Shown: positions 1-12,647, counted from the first letter of the stretch. The stretch is DNA of 64,000 bases from Sebastes aleutianus (GCA_916700875.1 CAKAKS010000039.1:12530544-12594543), one strand, 5' to 3'. Translations and numbers: made by a program. Notes: generated by a model not told the origin, from the letters alone.

Positions 1-45
1 AATGGTCTCACTACAATGAATGGCTACTATGGGGACTGTTGGGTA

Positions 46-137
46 TCTCCCTTTAAGGTACATTTTGAACAGATAAAAAATGTGTGACTAATTTGCGATT
101 CATCGTGATTAAATATTTTAATCGATTGAAAGCCCTA
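46..137 (-). repeat. family A ('gggctgtcaa' element) end fragment
   Basis: Reverse orientation. It matches the first 90 bp of the full copy at 27141-27861: gattaaatattttaatcgat near the tip, then a block with gaacagataaaaaatgtgtg. It is truncated on its inner side. Confidence 0.75.
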
Positions 138-1400
138 ATATATATATTTTTTTTGTTGTCTTTTTCATCTCATCACCTCATCTGATTTAATCTGGTCTCA
201 ACTCATCTCATCTAATCTCATTTTACCCTCCTTCTACGTATTATAGTCTAATTTAAAGTTATTGAAATTGTGTATAATCGCATGTAATCTCATGTCATCC
301 TAGGATTATAACCACCAAGATAGACATAAAGAGGTTCTCCTGTAAATTAAATGTACGAGCTTCGACCATCATAGCTGCTTCTGCTTCAGTATCCTTGAGC
401 CAGGCACTAATGACCCTCAGACCCCACCATGACCTCTGTGACCTCTGTGACCTCTGTGAATGCTGAAGTATTCCCTCCGAGCGCTCCAGGTTCGTCTCCT
501 CCAGCTGCGTAAATGAGCACTCGGAAAACTCGGCGCGCTGTGTGACCCTTTGCCAGCGGTGATGAATTTGGCTGCTGAGGACAAAAATAAGAGCCACTGG
601 AAAAGAGAGGAATGATGGGTAAATCATCTCTGCCTTTCAGGTGTGTTTGTTTCTGAGAGGAATCTGCTCCTGTCTAAGCCGAGCCAGAGACCGGCTCGAT
701 TTATCGGAGCTGTTGGCGACTGAGACGGAGAGAGAGACTTGGCAGAGCGGAGATACCAGATCGAGATCCAAGTCTCTGATCGCTGCCACTGGATAATCTG
801 ACTGATTCAGATGATCTTCGCTGACAATCAGGACACATTTTTTACATTCTCTACACAGCAGAGGAGCCTTTGTGACTTGTTTGTGTTCATACTTAGGTGA
901 ATTTTCCAGCTGCTGTAATAATCGACACCAGATTAATATCCAGCTACTGCAGCAACGGAGAGAATATTTTTGTCCGAAGAGAAACAAAGTCTGTGCTGTT
1001 TTAGCTCCAGTTTTCAAATCAGATGCAGCAGTAAGGAAATAAGTCTAATCAGGTCAAAGATGGGAGTGATTTAGCTGCTCGCTGTCAGGCAGCCCAACGC
1101 CGTCTGTGTCACTTCCTCCAGCAGGCAGGCAGACGGCTCTATTGGCTCAGCATCACTGCAGCCTGACGCTCATGTTGACCAGATAACCCTCCGCCTCTCT
1201 GACAGGCAGCGCAGATCAGAGGTCACCACCCTGACGGTCTGCGTAGTATTTTCTGACCTGTCAGATTTCTGTTAGAGCAGACGCAGCATCTACATGCCAA
1301 ACTCCCTTTAAAAACCTGGACATTTTACAAGATGTATGTGATACAACTCAGGAGATTTTTTAAATCCTAAATCACAAATCTTAAATTCTGCATAAACAAA
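138..1400. other. no gene recognised
   Basis: Single-copy-looking sequence with two minus-strand open frames of 110 and 126 codons (295-627, 637-1017) that show no family motif. A tripled gacctctgt block lies at 430-458. The parts near 640-900 and 1080-1260 are less AT-rich than the surroundings and could be conserved non-coding DNA. Confidence 0.4.
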
Positions 1401-1404
1401 GAGT

Positions 1405-1545
1405 CTAGAAGCAAAGAGGCGACAGCCGCTAGATGGCGCTGCCGTAGCTCTGCCGCCATTTTGGACTGAAAACACCAGTGAGTCTGTGTCCTTGGATGTA
1501 TAAAGAGACGTCTGTAAATCAGAGGATACATTTTTTAGGTAAATC
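1405..1545 (+). repeat. family E repeat ('gccattttggactgaaa'), forward copy
   Basis: Contains gctctgccgccattttggac and tgtataaagagacgtctg. An inverted diverged copy lies at 2205-2300 (gtctctttgtaggc... ttcagtccaaaatggtggaa). Probably two remnants of one fish interspersed repeat. Confidence 0.55.
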
Positions 1546-2204
1546 AACTTCCCAGTAGGAACACTTAAATAGCCCTCATTTAAATCATTATGTCCTAACA
1601 GCTGAATCCAGAGTTATTTTCCTCGCCATAATGAACGAGCATCAGACCCACGGCACTGTATGTGGCTGTAATAATGGATATATTGGCTGTAATTCATCAC
1701 TTTTATTATCTTCTAATACACCCATGGGCTGTATGCTGTCAGCCTGTACCGTGGTGGATGTATTAACGTCTCTGTTCCCAAACAACCGGCTATCGGCCAG
1801 TAGCTAGTAGTGCTAGTAGCATGACATCAGCAGAATTTAATGGAGTTGTAGGCTATTTATTAACACGCAGGGCAAAAGCACAGGACACAACCTCTTCTAC
1901 ATCCATGGTCTGTGGTCTGCTGGACTCAATTATGGATCCTTGACATGAAAAAGTTTGAGATTGCTCTCAATGTCTGTGTTTTTTCTAACTTCCATTTATG
2001 TCCATCACTCACTTTATGCTCCTCTGGGAAGCAGCCGGGCAAAAAGTTTAATAAATAAATAAGTAAATAGTTAAAATAGTATGCATATTTTATATTTTAC
2101 TGTTCAACACAGGACATTTCAGTAGAGACATTAAATATGACAATAGAATAAAAATAAGTTAGTTTAATAAGGGTTAAACTAAATAACCCTTTAGGGTCTC
2201 TTTT

Positions 2205-2300
2205 GTACGTCTCTTTGTAGGCGGACGTTTTACTGGCGTCCGGTAGTTGCTTTCAGTCCAAAATGGTGGAAGCGTAGCTCTGCTGCTTCACCTTTTGGCA
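2205..2300 (-). repeat. family E repeat, inverted copy
   Basis: The reverse complement reads gctacgcttccaccattttg then gactgaaagcaac, matching 1440-1475. It sits directly against the foldback that begins near 2331. Confidence 0.5.
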
Positions 2301-2330
2301 ATATAGGTTCTTTAATGAAACACTTTGAGT

Positions 2331-3055
2331 TAATTCTTGACTTTAGAAAGAGCTTTTGATCACAAACAAACACTGAGTACTCATACAAAAAAGAAGTATA
2401 GTTCAAGTTTCTTTTATGATGTAAACTTAAGTTCAAGTATCATGCCAGCATACTTTATGTAATAAGCATACTAATATCAATGTACTAGTAGTATACTTGT
2501 AAGTGTACTACTTCAATTCTTCTTGGGACTAAATAGTCCCACTTTGAAGTTTATAAAAGTATACTTTTAAGTGTACTTTAAATGTAAGAGTAGTAAACTT
2601 TGAGTACATTACTAGTTTATATCCAAGTTGTATTTTGTACTGCAACTATAATGTGAACTATAATACAAGTGAACTAGGTATACTGTTTACTAGTTATATA
2701 CTTGTAGCCCATTTTTTAGTTTATGAAAGTACACTTTAAAGCATACTCTCAGTAAACTACTAGTTTAATAGTTTTTACCGCCAGTATACTTGTAAGTTTT
2801 CTTTAAGTGAACTTATAGTACAGATGTTGCAACAGAACGATCAAATGACTTTCACTTCTTAGCAATCTACGTTCTTTGGCGTACATCTCGTTGGCCAAGC
2901 AGCACTCGCACATACAGTTGTATATATCGCTGCTTTAGCCATACTCAGTGACTGTTTGTGATCAAAAGCTCCAGAACAGCTCTAAGTGGACCTCGTGGTG
3001 AGATTGTTTTGTCAACGACTCTTTCTAAAGTCAAGAATTAGCTTAAAACCTCAAA
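2331..3055. repeat. foldback element with AAGTATACTT-rich interior
   Basis: The left arm 2331-2380 (ttaattcttgactttagaaa...gatcacaaacaaacactgag) is repeated inverted at 2945-3055. About 50 bp is inserted in the right arm, after gatcaaaagct. The 560-bp interior is AT-rich with many agtatactt/aagtgtact palindromes. No coding capacity. Confidence 0.65.
2715..2822 (+). repeat. direct repeat copy 1 (AAGTATACTT family)
   Basis: About 100 bp (aagtacactttaaagcatac... tttctttaagtgaacttata) recurs at 4335-4430 with roughly ten differences. Confidence 0.7.
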
Positions 3056-4334
3056 GTATTCAGTGTTGCTTTTTCTTTAAATATCACAGGGAGCGAGCCA
3101 ATACGACAAGTCAAGTTTCACTGGAAAACCTGCTACTTGTTGGATTAAATATGAGCTGAATTCAAATGTCACTCCATCTGTTTCACAAAACTCACTGAGT
3201 CACATAAATACTTCTTCCAGCCAGGACACATTAAATTCAGAATTTTTTGAATGAAGCTTGGTGTGAGAGTTTCTCCTTACATAAGATGACACGTATCAGG
3301 GATCGACTTCCAGCGTACACACAGTACTGGCTGAAAAATATAGTTTTTTTTAGTTATATAAAACATTTTTATGCTTCACACAAATTCAGCGGACTGTTCT
3401 GTGCCTGAGTCTTCGTTACAGACAACATAAAACCACCGTGCATGTCTGTGGCTGCTGCGAAGTGCTGCTGTGGTGCCAGGCCGGCAGCAGGACTCGGCCA
3501 AGATATATTTCTACCATGGTTTGTTTTATTATAGCGTGTCAGAGAGATTCAACAGTTCACAGGACAGTTATTGAGTCCATTTAAAGAGAATTTAAGTGAC
3601 ATTCAGAAGCTGCCAGGACACATCTGTTTCCAGAGGTGACTAATCACACCTGTCTGGGACATCAAGGAGGTTAAATCCACTTCAATCAGGTACTAGATAA
3701 TCATAGTAGGAGTGATTTCTTGTGTGTTTTAGCCTGAAGGCAGGTGGTAGCGGATGTCTTCCTGTGTGGTGTCACCGACCGCAGACTGACAAGCAGCAAC
3801 AACAACATCATGACTGATGATGTTTAACGATCCGCCTAAAAGCCACACCGTGAACCCATTTCCCCCTCTGAGTTCCTGGAGAAAAACCCATCACCTCAGC
3901 AGCGAGAGCTCGCTGACCTGCAGGCCGACCCTCCAGGGAAACATCCACCTCCTCGCAGCCATCGCACCAAACTCTACCCAGATCACATTTAGGGGCCGGT
4001 GGGATCATGATGCTCCAGCTTCAATGTATGGAAACACAATTTAATCCGAGTGAATGAGGAAAATGATCTCTGGCATCATCCACTGGGAGTAAAAGGTTCT
4101 CATTTTTTGTAAATTTGCACGATTTCTCTCTGCCAGCAGCAGCGGTGCTTAGAGATTAATATGTTAGTGGGTTCATCTGCTCCTCCAACACCAGGTTTCC
4201 TAACAACTGTGGTGACCCCTCCTGACCTTTTCTCTTACCACCATTTCATTCATTTCCCCGCTGGCCGAGAGGAAATCTTATTTAAATGCTGTATGTCGAA
4301 AATATGGCCAGAAATTCCAGCCCGTTCTCATTCC

Positions 4335-4430
4335 CAAGTACACTTTAAAGTATACTCTCAGTAAACTACCATTCTATTAGTTTTTACTGCAAGTATACTT
4401 GTAAGTTTTCTTAAGTGAACTTACAGTACT
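4335..4430 (+). repeat. direct repeat copy 2 (AAGTATACTT family)
   Basis: Second copy of the block at 2715-2822. It runs straight into the 41-bp tandem array. Confidence 0.7.
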
Positions 4431-4449
4431 TAGCCAAATATACTTTTCT

Positions 4450-4777
4450 GTATACTTGTCAATAAAAGCCAAGTATACTTAGACTTTTCTGTATACTTGT
4501 CAGTATAAGTCAAGTATACATAGACTTTTCTGTATACTTGTCAGTATAAGCGAAGTTTACTTAGACTTTTCTGTATACTTGTCAATAAAAGCCAAGTATA
4601 CTTAGACTTTTCTGTATACTTGTCAGTATAAGCCAAGTTTACTTACACTTTTCTGTATACTTGTCAGTATAAGTCAAGTATACATAGACTTTTCTGCATA
4701 CTTGTCAGTAAAAGCCAAGTGTACTTACACTTTTCTGTATACTTGTCAGTATAAGCCAAGTATACTTAAGTATCATT
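4450..4777 (+). repeat. 41-bp tandem array, 8 units
   Basis: Units start at 4450, 4491, 4532, 4573, 4614, 4655, 4696 and 4737, an exact 41-bp period. The unit contains gtatacttgtcagtataag and aagtatacttagacttttct. Units alternate between small variants (caataaaag/cagtataag, agtatactt/agtatacat). Confidence 0.92.
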
Positions 4778-5337
4778 TTGTTAAGTTTATCTCCAATGAG
4801 TACATAAAAAGTAATCTGAAAACATACTCTCTTATTTTAAGTTTAAAAGAAGTATACTACTTGAATAAACTTCTTTTTTGGTAAGGGTAGAAAAACATGT
4901 GCAGATGAAGACACAGTCAGATCCACCGTAACTGACAGAAAACATCACATTGAGGTGATGAAATGCTTGTTAGTGAAGCTGTGAGTACTTCCCCAGCTGT
5001 TGACTGTCAAAATAAGAGGATTCAATGAACTTTTTAATTCCTACACTAGATGAATGAAGTGACATGAAGGCACCGAGGCAGCAAGTGGAAGCATCCTGGG
5101 AACAACCAGTTTACAATTTTAAACAGAAAAAGCTGAAAATCTAAAGAGAGATTCAAAATAAATCTGTAAACTTTTATTTTTTCTGTCTTTATCTCCGATG
5201 CTCCTTCAGGTGTAAAAAATAATAATAAATAAATTATAAAGCACCTTTAATGTCCCTCTGTGCACCTTTTGAACCACCATCTCTGTACTCTATTTATACT
5301 GTAATCAATCTCACATTGAGTCCATCAGCAACACCTG

Positions 5338-5341
<4 letters not shown>

Positions 5342-5380
<39 letters not shown>

Positions 5381-5384
5381 CTCT
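5342..5384 (+). repeat. (CT)n microsatellite
   Basis: About 21 CT units with one interruption. Confidence 0.95.
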
Positions 5385-5554
5385 GATCTGTGTGATGCTC
5401 GCTCGCTCACCTGGCAGGAAGCTGCAGGTCCACAGCAGCAGAAGAAGGTGATAATAATCCATGAGTGAGTTTGAAATAGAAATAGACAGAGTGAGAGTGA
5501 GTGTTGGTGGGTTGATTCTTAACTGCTGCTCTGATGTGTGAAGGAGAAACAGAG

Positions 5555-5591
5555 AAGGAGGAGGAGGAGGAGGAAGAGGAGGAGGAGGAGC
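5555..5591 (+). repeat. (GGA)n microsatellite
   Basis: About 12 units with one interruption. Confidence 0.9.
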
Positions 5592-5599
5592 ACAGTAAA

Positions 5600-8500
5600 C
5601 ACTCCTCCTCTGTTGTTTTTAAAGAGCCTTTAACTTCACCTTCCCTTCTTAAACCAGGAGCTGTAATGTTTCTATTTGTGCACAAACAGGAAATGCCTCC
5701 ATTTGTGTCTGTGACCAGATGTTAACATCTGTCCACTGCTACTTACTGAGGAGCACTGAGGATCCTGGGTAATATTTCACCTTTTAAATGACCACCTGTA
5801 TACCAACACCTCACCCCGTGTTACCTTGAATACTTAAAGAAAACTTTGTTTTTCTCTCATGCCTCCACAGTGAACGGAGAATCCGACAACATAGACAAGT
5901 CTTGATGAGTTGAAGTAAATGTGGGCCGCGTTTAACAACAACAAAACTACATCACGACATCAAACTCTCACACAACTGTTGCAGAATAATCCAAGTCTCA
6001 TTTATCCAGTCGGATGCTCTCTACTTCACAAACACATGCATCTTCTACTCATCTGTGCAAGTCCGAAGTGTTTTCTGCACTATTTTATGTCTCGGCTTCT
6101 CATTTTTTTTACTTGGGTGTTTTTGCTTTTTCTACTTATTTAATGAGCATTGTTGGAAGGAGGCTGAGATCTGAGACTTTCATTGCCGAAGACTGTTTCT
6201 CTATATTTGTTGTGCACATGACAGTAAATAACTTGAAACTTGATAAATAATTGTAAACCTTTGATAAAGCATTTATAAGTGGTGTATGAAGAACTACAAT
6301 ATGGTTCCTGAGGTGCTCCACAGTTCCTTCCACAGGAAGCTCGTAGAATTAGTATTATTTATAAGCTAAGTTAGACGACACATTTTGCAGTTTTGTGAAC
6401 TATTTAGTTAAAAGACATAAGAAGTAACAGCTGGCATGCTACCAGCGTTAAGCTAAATATGCAGACACTTGGAAGAAATGTGTTATGTGACTCGTCAAAC
6501 GCTAGTCTGGACGGTGAAAAACAGTAACTCATAGATAGAGTTTTATATCTATGCAGTAGCGTCTCTCCCATATCTGTGGTGGTGTTTCTATCATCCGTAA
6601 AGAGATGCATTTCCTTGCGTTGAACACTAGGGGTCATAATCCATATCAAAGAACGTATATAGATAAGAAGTGAAAGTCAATTGTTTGTTCCATGTCAACA
6701 TCAGCGCCCAGCAGCAGAGCTACACTTCCGGCATATGTCATAGAAAAGCACCAGAGTTTCGTTTCTTTGCTTCTGTACTCTTTGTCCGTATACTATACGG
6801 ATTTACAGACACCAAACTTAACCATGTGGACATGAGGCGTAAGGCTCAAACATGTCATTAGGAGAGGAGCAGCATGTTGGCTCCACCTGTTGTATTAATA
6901 GAGCACTTTTCAGTCATAGAAATGCCCCTAAACTGTGACGTTGATGTTGTCAGACATTTTTAGAAAACAATACAGCAGGAGAGATCCACTTAGTTTAGGA
7001 CGTAGCAAACATGTTAAACGATGAATGATCACTCTTGTGTAAAAATTAAATGATGAATGACAGGTCAGTTTTACCCACTATGATAATATGATAAGACTAC
7101 TGAGAGAAGGAATACATGCACAAACACACAATAATCACGTTCTTGTCACTCTGCAGTGAATTGACAAAAAAAACAAAAAAGTCTGAACCATAAACTGAAC
7201 GGTTAACATTGTGGAGTCCCCACACTGTAAATGTGTTCCCACAGTGCAAGTAACACACGCACACACGTTCCCTCCCCGTCAATAAAAAGAAGCAGCGAGC
7301 TGGACGTCTGCAGGCTGCTGGAAATAACAAGTGGAAACTGAGAGTCAAAGCAGCATTAAAGTGAAACAGACAACCTTTAAATCAGCCTGAGGGTCAGTGA
7401 ACGCAACACCCTGTTACTGTCCAACATGTGTGCTGTAGTGGACACACAGAGAGGTGGACAGACAGACTGATAGACAGAAAGACTGATGGACAGACAGGTT
7501 GATGGACAGGTGGGAGCTGATCTGTCCTCTCATCGGCAACAATTCATTTCTTTTGCATCAAAAGAAATGAATATTTTAGGAGTATTTTAATCTCAAACAA
7601 AATCCCCAAAACAGTCAATGATCTCATTGACATTTGGTTCCTGTTTCCTCTTCCTGTGGGCAAACTGCTCAAACATCCAGATGTTGGTACACATGTCCAC
7701 CATAACGTCAAGTCAAGTCCTCGCCACCTCTTGCAGGATGTGAAGGGTTCTGACTCATGAAGACTGCACGTCCGACTTCCACTTGCCTTCTGCAGACACT
7801 CGTTCTCCTTGATCAGCTACAATGACGAGGCTCGTATTGTGAGTAAGGAGTAGTTTATTCCACGAAAATAAAAACTAACTAAAATATATCCATACGCAAT
7901 GATGAACTATCAAAAACTGACTAATTCTGCTGAAAATAACTGAACAACAGTCTACAATCTGCAGTCAGAAACATTTATGCTCCCCATCCTGCTCCACTGA
8001 AGCCTAACGAACACTAATCACCAAATAGTTCAATAGCATCCTGCTAGACTATGGGAGCACAAGTCTTAATTTCAATGGCATAACACAATGCACTTTTGCA
8101 ATGAGGATCGAATACAATAAAAACTGTAAATAATACAACATGGCTTTAGGAAACACACTTATTCACGTTCTTGCAGTGAGTTAGATCAGGGGATTGACAC
8201 CTCTCTCATATCTGTCCGGTAATATGTTATACAGCGAATTAAAATGTCGAACTGTTCCTTTAAAAGTTGGATTGTTTGAAGTGAATGTGAAGGCAGACTT
8301 TAAGTCCTCAGTGAGAGGATGCAATCATGATCAAGTTATTCTGGAATTAATCTGAAAAAGAACATTAAACATTTCTGATTATAAATGTACGGGAAAAGTA
8401 TAAAATATAAATTCCTGTCACTTTAAATCCCAAATGAAAACAATGAACATTATGCAGAAAGTCACTCAGAGACAAAAAGATCATAGCCAGGAGAATAAAC

Positions 8501-8780
8501 TCTGAGCTCTGAGATCATTTCAACCACACAACTAAAAATACTGCAGTAATGAACAAAGTCCTTTCATTTCCTGACACTCAACTAGCGCCACTAAATATTG
8601 GAACAATGATATTTTCATCACAGAGGACACAACAGAGAGTTAGAGGGCTTTAAATCAACCCTGTCTCCTACAAAATTATGTTCCCACACAACTTAACTGC
8701 ATTCTCAATTATGTTTCAAAGGGAAACGTATTTTCTCTTTCTGATTACGGTCACAGTTTTAAACAGTTTTACACGTGGTT
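5600..8780. other. no gene recognised
   Basis: AT-rich sequence with only short open frames. 6190-6250 resembles the 3' end of a LINE (acatgacagtaaataacttg then aaacttgataaata). A short minus-strand frame near 7710-7610 (MCTNIWMFEQFAHRKRKQEP) matches nothing I know. Confidence 0.4.
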
Positions 8781-8784
8781 AAAG

Positions 8785-9360
8785 TTGTAAATTGAAACAA
8801 AACGCAACAAAACAACTTGGTTAGGTTTAGTAAAAAAAAACATCGTGGTTTGGCTTAAAATGACAATGTTTGTTACGTTATTTAATTTACGGATGTAAAT
8901 TCAAATAAGTCAACGTTGACTTTTAGTTTCATACGGGACATGAGCGGCGGTCTCCTGGGTGGAAGTCCTGTGTTTATTTGACCCATCCATCACCCCGACC
9001 TCCTCCCTGTCGTTAGAAACGCAATGCAGCGTTTGGTTATACTTAGCTCCACCCTCTAGTGTCACTTCTGGTTGCAAGAAACCAATATGGCGACCGCCAA
9101 AAACCAAGGTGGTGACGGCCAAAAACCAATATGGCGACGGCCAAAAACCAATATGGCGACAGCCAAAAACCAAGATGGCGACGGCCAAAAACCAATATGC
9201 CGACGGCCAAAAACCAAGATGGCGACAGCCAAAAACCAAGATGGCGACGGCCAAACACCAAGATGGCGACGGCCAAAAACCAAGATGACAAAGGCCAACA
9301 TGCCGAACTCAAGGCTTCAAAACCGCAGTCCACAAACCAATGGGTGACTCTGACTCGACT
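8785..9360 (+). mobile_element. family D element with 22-bp array (copy 1)
   Basis: The stretch carries the 22-bp array at 9082-9301. It ends with ggcttcaaaaccgcagtcca and caaaccaatgggtgac, matching the end of the family D copy at 19905-20395. The left part, before 9060, is a different fish repeat (ggtttagt then catcgtggtttggctt). Confidence 0.55.
9082..9301 (+). repeat. 22-bp tandem array with YY1-like motifs, 10 units
   Basis: The unit is ccaagatggcgacggc plus caaaaa, with ccaatatgg and ggtggt variants. Since 22 is not a multiple of 3, the frame rotates each unit; all frames stay open because the unit lacks stops. That produces the NQDGDGQKPRWRRPKTKMAT-like open frames on both strands. Not taken as coding. 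Confidence 0.93.
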
Positions 9361-9387
9361 GATATCAAACAAGCAGAAAACTGCTAC

Positions 9388-9475
9388 CAGTGATGGAAGA
9401 AGTATTTAAACCCTTTACTGCAGTAAAAGTACTAATACCACGCTGTGAAAATACTCCACTACAGATTCATCCTCT
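9388..9475 (+). repeat. family F fragment (agtatt-taaaccctttactgcag type)
   Basis: Shares gaagaagtatt, cctttactgcagtaaaagta and taccac.ctgt.aaaatact with 21158-21250. 17505-17690 looks like the opposite end of the same family (acttaagtaaatgtacttag then ttactttctaccac). Confidence 0.65.
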
Positions 9476-11290
9476 GGAGACCCTGAATGTAAACCTCTGA
9501 CCTCAACCCGGTGATCCTGCAGCCACAGAGACCAGGATGGACCGGAGCCTAAAGAGACGAAGGAAGCATTAAAAGAGAGCCGCTGACAGCCTGTTATGAA
9601 ACAGAAGGAAAAATATATATATATATATATAACCTGATTAATAATGAAAAGCAGTTCAAGATGGCCGATGGCGTGCTGGGTGAGTATTACATTCCTTCAG
9701 AGAATGGAGCTGTTGGCTCGGTGTTGTCTGGAGGACGGGGGACGGCTGTAGATCTGTTTCCTGGACTGGTGTGAGGACTCGTCTCCTCCAGCAGCTGTCA
9801 GTAACAGGAAGGACGAGGAATCTAATCCAGATAACCTGGACCAAGATACTCTTCATCATCACAAAACATGATGAGACGCAGAAAATGTGTTGGTCCCCAC
9901 ATCCGGTGAGTCTTCATCTGGATCAATATGTCCCCTTTTTTAATTCTACTTCCTGTTTACATCAATCCCTGTCAACCCCAGAATGCAGCAGTCAGATACA
10001 TTGTTTATTCAAAGCTGATTTAAAGCATAACTTTGGTCCTTTATGTGCAGTTTTTACCATCTCTTTTATCAGTAATAATCATATTGTACTCAACAAAGTA
10101 ATTTCTGAAGCCAACACGGAAGTGCCAAGCTCTGCAGTTCACCGAATGGCCACTTCAGGCTCCAGTTATGGCTGGAGTAAAGGAGGAAGTCAGGTGACGT
10201 AGTATAAAGAGAAGGACAAAAACACAGGACCTTCACCCAGGAGACTGTTGTTGGTGTCCTGTGTGAAACCAAAAATCAATGTTGATTTATTTTAAGTTAC
10301 ATACGTAAATTAAGTTACGTAAAGTACATAACGCACGTTACGGACATAACTTATACTTATTTTAACCCAAACCACGAGGGGGCTTTATAACCTGTACTGC
10401 GACCAGCCACTAGGGGGCGATCCTCATGTTTTGGCTTCACTTTTGGGGAGATGTCATGTTGTCCATCTTTATATACAATGTTATGGTGGTTACATTTTAC
10501 TGTATGAGCTGAGTAAAATAACAGCTGAGCAGAATGAAAATATTTCCAAGAAATAAAAAAATTTAAACCACCACAAAAATCAAATTAATTGGTTGGTTGG
10601 TTTCTCTACTTTAGTTCTACTTGAAATTAGGCTTTTTTACAACCACATGATGTGACATCAGAAAAACAGGATATAGAAATAAAACCTCAAAATAAATGTG
10701 TTGTTTTAAGGAATATGCAGCTGGTTCTTTTAAACATATTTCATGTAGTTTGTCTGGAGTGTAGCTTGTTATTGTTGTTAGTGTGTACAGTGTGTCGGCA
10801 GCACTAATAAAGCCGGTCTGTGTGCTGCTGCCTCTGATCTTAATAAAGTGAAACGTTGTAAAACAGGGACGGACGGCTGCTCTCCTATAAACCAATAACA
10901 CTGTTGACTCTGTGGTTTTCAGGAAACATGATGCATATATTATATATATATGTATATCTGCATGCTTGGTGACGCAGCTCTTTTATATTCATATTTAAAG
11001 AGATGAGAGAAGAAGTGGAATAATTGTTGTTACTACAGTATTTGGCTTGATGCCGTGGGAGGGGGGGGGCTGGTCTGGTTTACGGTTACAGACGCTGGTT
11101 AACTGTTCCCAGATGGCCCGGTGGTGTCCTGGCCTGAGGAGCTCGGCATCAGGACAGACTGACGCTGGTAAAGGGCTTTTCCACTGCACACATATTTACT
11201 CCACACTCTGCTCTCACTGTTAACCCCCTGAGACTCTCAGGATCGATCCTGACCGACATTACTGTATCAGAGGCTGAAGCAGTTTTTCAT
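9476..11290. other. no gene recognised
   Basis: A 143-codon plus frame (9771-10202) overlaps a common fish repeat (agttcaccgaatggccactt) and has no domain. 10320-10470 is another interspersed fragment (cataacgcacgttacggaca, ccactagggggcgatcctca). Confidence 0.4.
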
Positions 11291-11294
11291 TTTT

Positions 11295-11745
11295 AGAGCG
11301 AGAGTAGATGTCCTGGTATCATATGAAACTAGAAAACCTAATGAATCCATTGGTACCAACAATGTCATACCAGCTTGTCATGAAGGATGTTAAATAACGA
11401 GTCTCCCCTTTACAGACATGCCCACTTTATGATAATCACATGCCATTTGGGGCAAGTCATAGTCAAGTCAGCACACTGACACACTGACAGCTGTTGTTGC
11501 CTGTTGGGCTGCAGTTTGCCATGTTATGATTTGAGCATATTTTTTATGCTAAATGCAGTACCTGTGAGGGTTTCTGGACAATATTTCTCATTGTTTTGTG
11601 TTGTTAATTGATTTCCAATAATCAATATATACATACATTTGCATAAAGCAGCATATTTGTCCACTCCCATGTTGATAGGAGTATTAAATACTTAACAAAT
11701 CTCACTTTAAGGTACATTTTGAACAGATAAAAAATGTGTGATTAA
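11295..11745 (-). repeat. family A element, reverse partial copy
   Basis: Runs from tatcatatgaaactagaaaa to taaggtacattttgaacaga, colinear with the reverse complement of 27190-27750. An internal part that includes the gaggtcagaggtcaagggac block is missing. Confidence 0.8.
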
Positions 11746-12103
11746 TCTAATGTGAGTCTCATTGTCTCAGCCTCTGAGGGATGAAGCTCTTCTCATTATA
11801 AGCACACAGAACCACTAAATCACTGTTGTGCTCCTGTAGTCGTTGATCTTCTGTCTCTCCCTCCATCACCTCTTTAATGACCAGAGAAAAACACAGACGT
11901 GTACTTACTGCCACCTAGTGGACAGAACAGCAGAGGACAGAGAGCTGCTGACATGAGGGGGAGTCTGAAACTCATATATTGATGACTTCAAAATATATTC
12001 AATAGGTTTGAAATTTGTCATTGTGTCTAATGCAGGTGGATTGAGTTCCATCTGTGCTTTTGACGGGACACTACAGGCAAAAACATTGTTTTTCATGCCA
12101 GGG

Positions 12104-12178
12104 CCGGCTTAGGGCATAGGCCATATAGGTGGGCGCCTAGGGTGCCACCTTCTGGGGGGTGCTGGTCACCCTCTAAAA
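12104..12178 (+). repeat. short interspersed repeat G
   Basis: Reads gggcataggccatataggtg... ctggtcaccctctaa. An inverted copy lies at 21921-21987 (ttagagggcgaccagcgccc... atatgccctatgcc). Confidence 0.65.
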
Positions 12179-12354
12179 AAATATCTAAATTTTTTGGCAC
12201 CCTTTCTCATTTTCTGCATTGAGGTGGCAAATAAAGAAAGAAAGAAAGAATGAAAAGCACTTTTCACCCTGTAACTCTCTTTCTCACACTTTTCAAGTAA
12301 ATTGTAGTGAAACTGACTAAACACTTTTAAGCCAACAACATCAGGGACCAATTG

Positions 12355-12371
12355 TTTATTTATATTTTATT
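12355..12371 (-). terminator. candidate polyadenylation signals of the CFAP97D-like gene
   Basis: Two minus-strand AATAAA hexamers (12371-12366 and 12360-12355) lie about 170-190 bp beyond the stop codon, with no nearer hexamer noticed. Confidence 0.4.
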
Positions 12372-12542
12372 ACACAGCTTTGTTGAATACTCGATTCTGA
12401 TTGGTCAATCACAGCGTTCTATCGTCTGTTATTTCTTTATAACAGAGCTATATTACAGATTTTGAGCCATGCATGCCAAATTTAGGGTCATTTTTAATTA
12501 AGGCAGTAAGCTGAGGGATAGTTGGTCTACATGGGGACACAT

Positions 12543-12647
12543 TTAGCTGGTTTCTCTGTCGGTCCTGTCGGTCCTGTCGGAGTGGCTGCAGCTCGTCGAG
12601 CGGTCGCTGCCCTCCACGGCTGCAAACTTCACCTTCCTGTGCGACCT
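12543..12647 (-). CDS. CFAP97D-like terminal coding exon
   Basis: The acceptor tgtgtctgcag is followed by 34 codons (RSHRKVKFAAVEGSD then a Ser/Asp/Arg-rich end) and TAA at 12545-12543. Frame continuity with the previous exon supports it. The tail itself is not recognisably conserved, so a different last exon remains possible. Confidence 0.72.
   Translation of the reverse strand, partial: RSHRKVKFAAVEGSDRSTSCSHSDRTDRTDRETS

Noticed and set aside
295..1017. Two minus-strand frames (110 and 126 codons)
   Set aside because: No motif, rich in Ser/Leu/Gln from chance, no consistent splice sites. The area may be conserved non-coding DNA instead.
4450..4777. CRISPR-like regular array
   Set aside because: Units are contiguous 41-bp copies with no unique spacers, in a vertebrate genome. 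It is an ordinary tandem repeat.
5407..5440. Minus-strand exon end (CTGCCAG/GTGAGC)
   Set aside because: The donor is good, but the frame upstream is a Ser run from the GGA repeat and no matching exon was found to the left.
9771..10202. 143-codon plus-strand frame
   Set aside because: Runs through interspersed repeat sequence; composition is not protein-like and no splice context fits.
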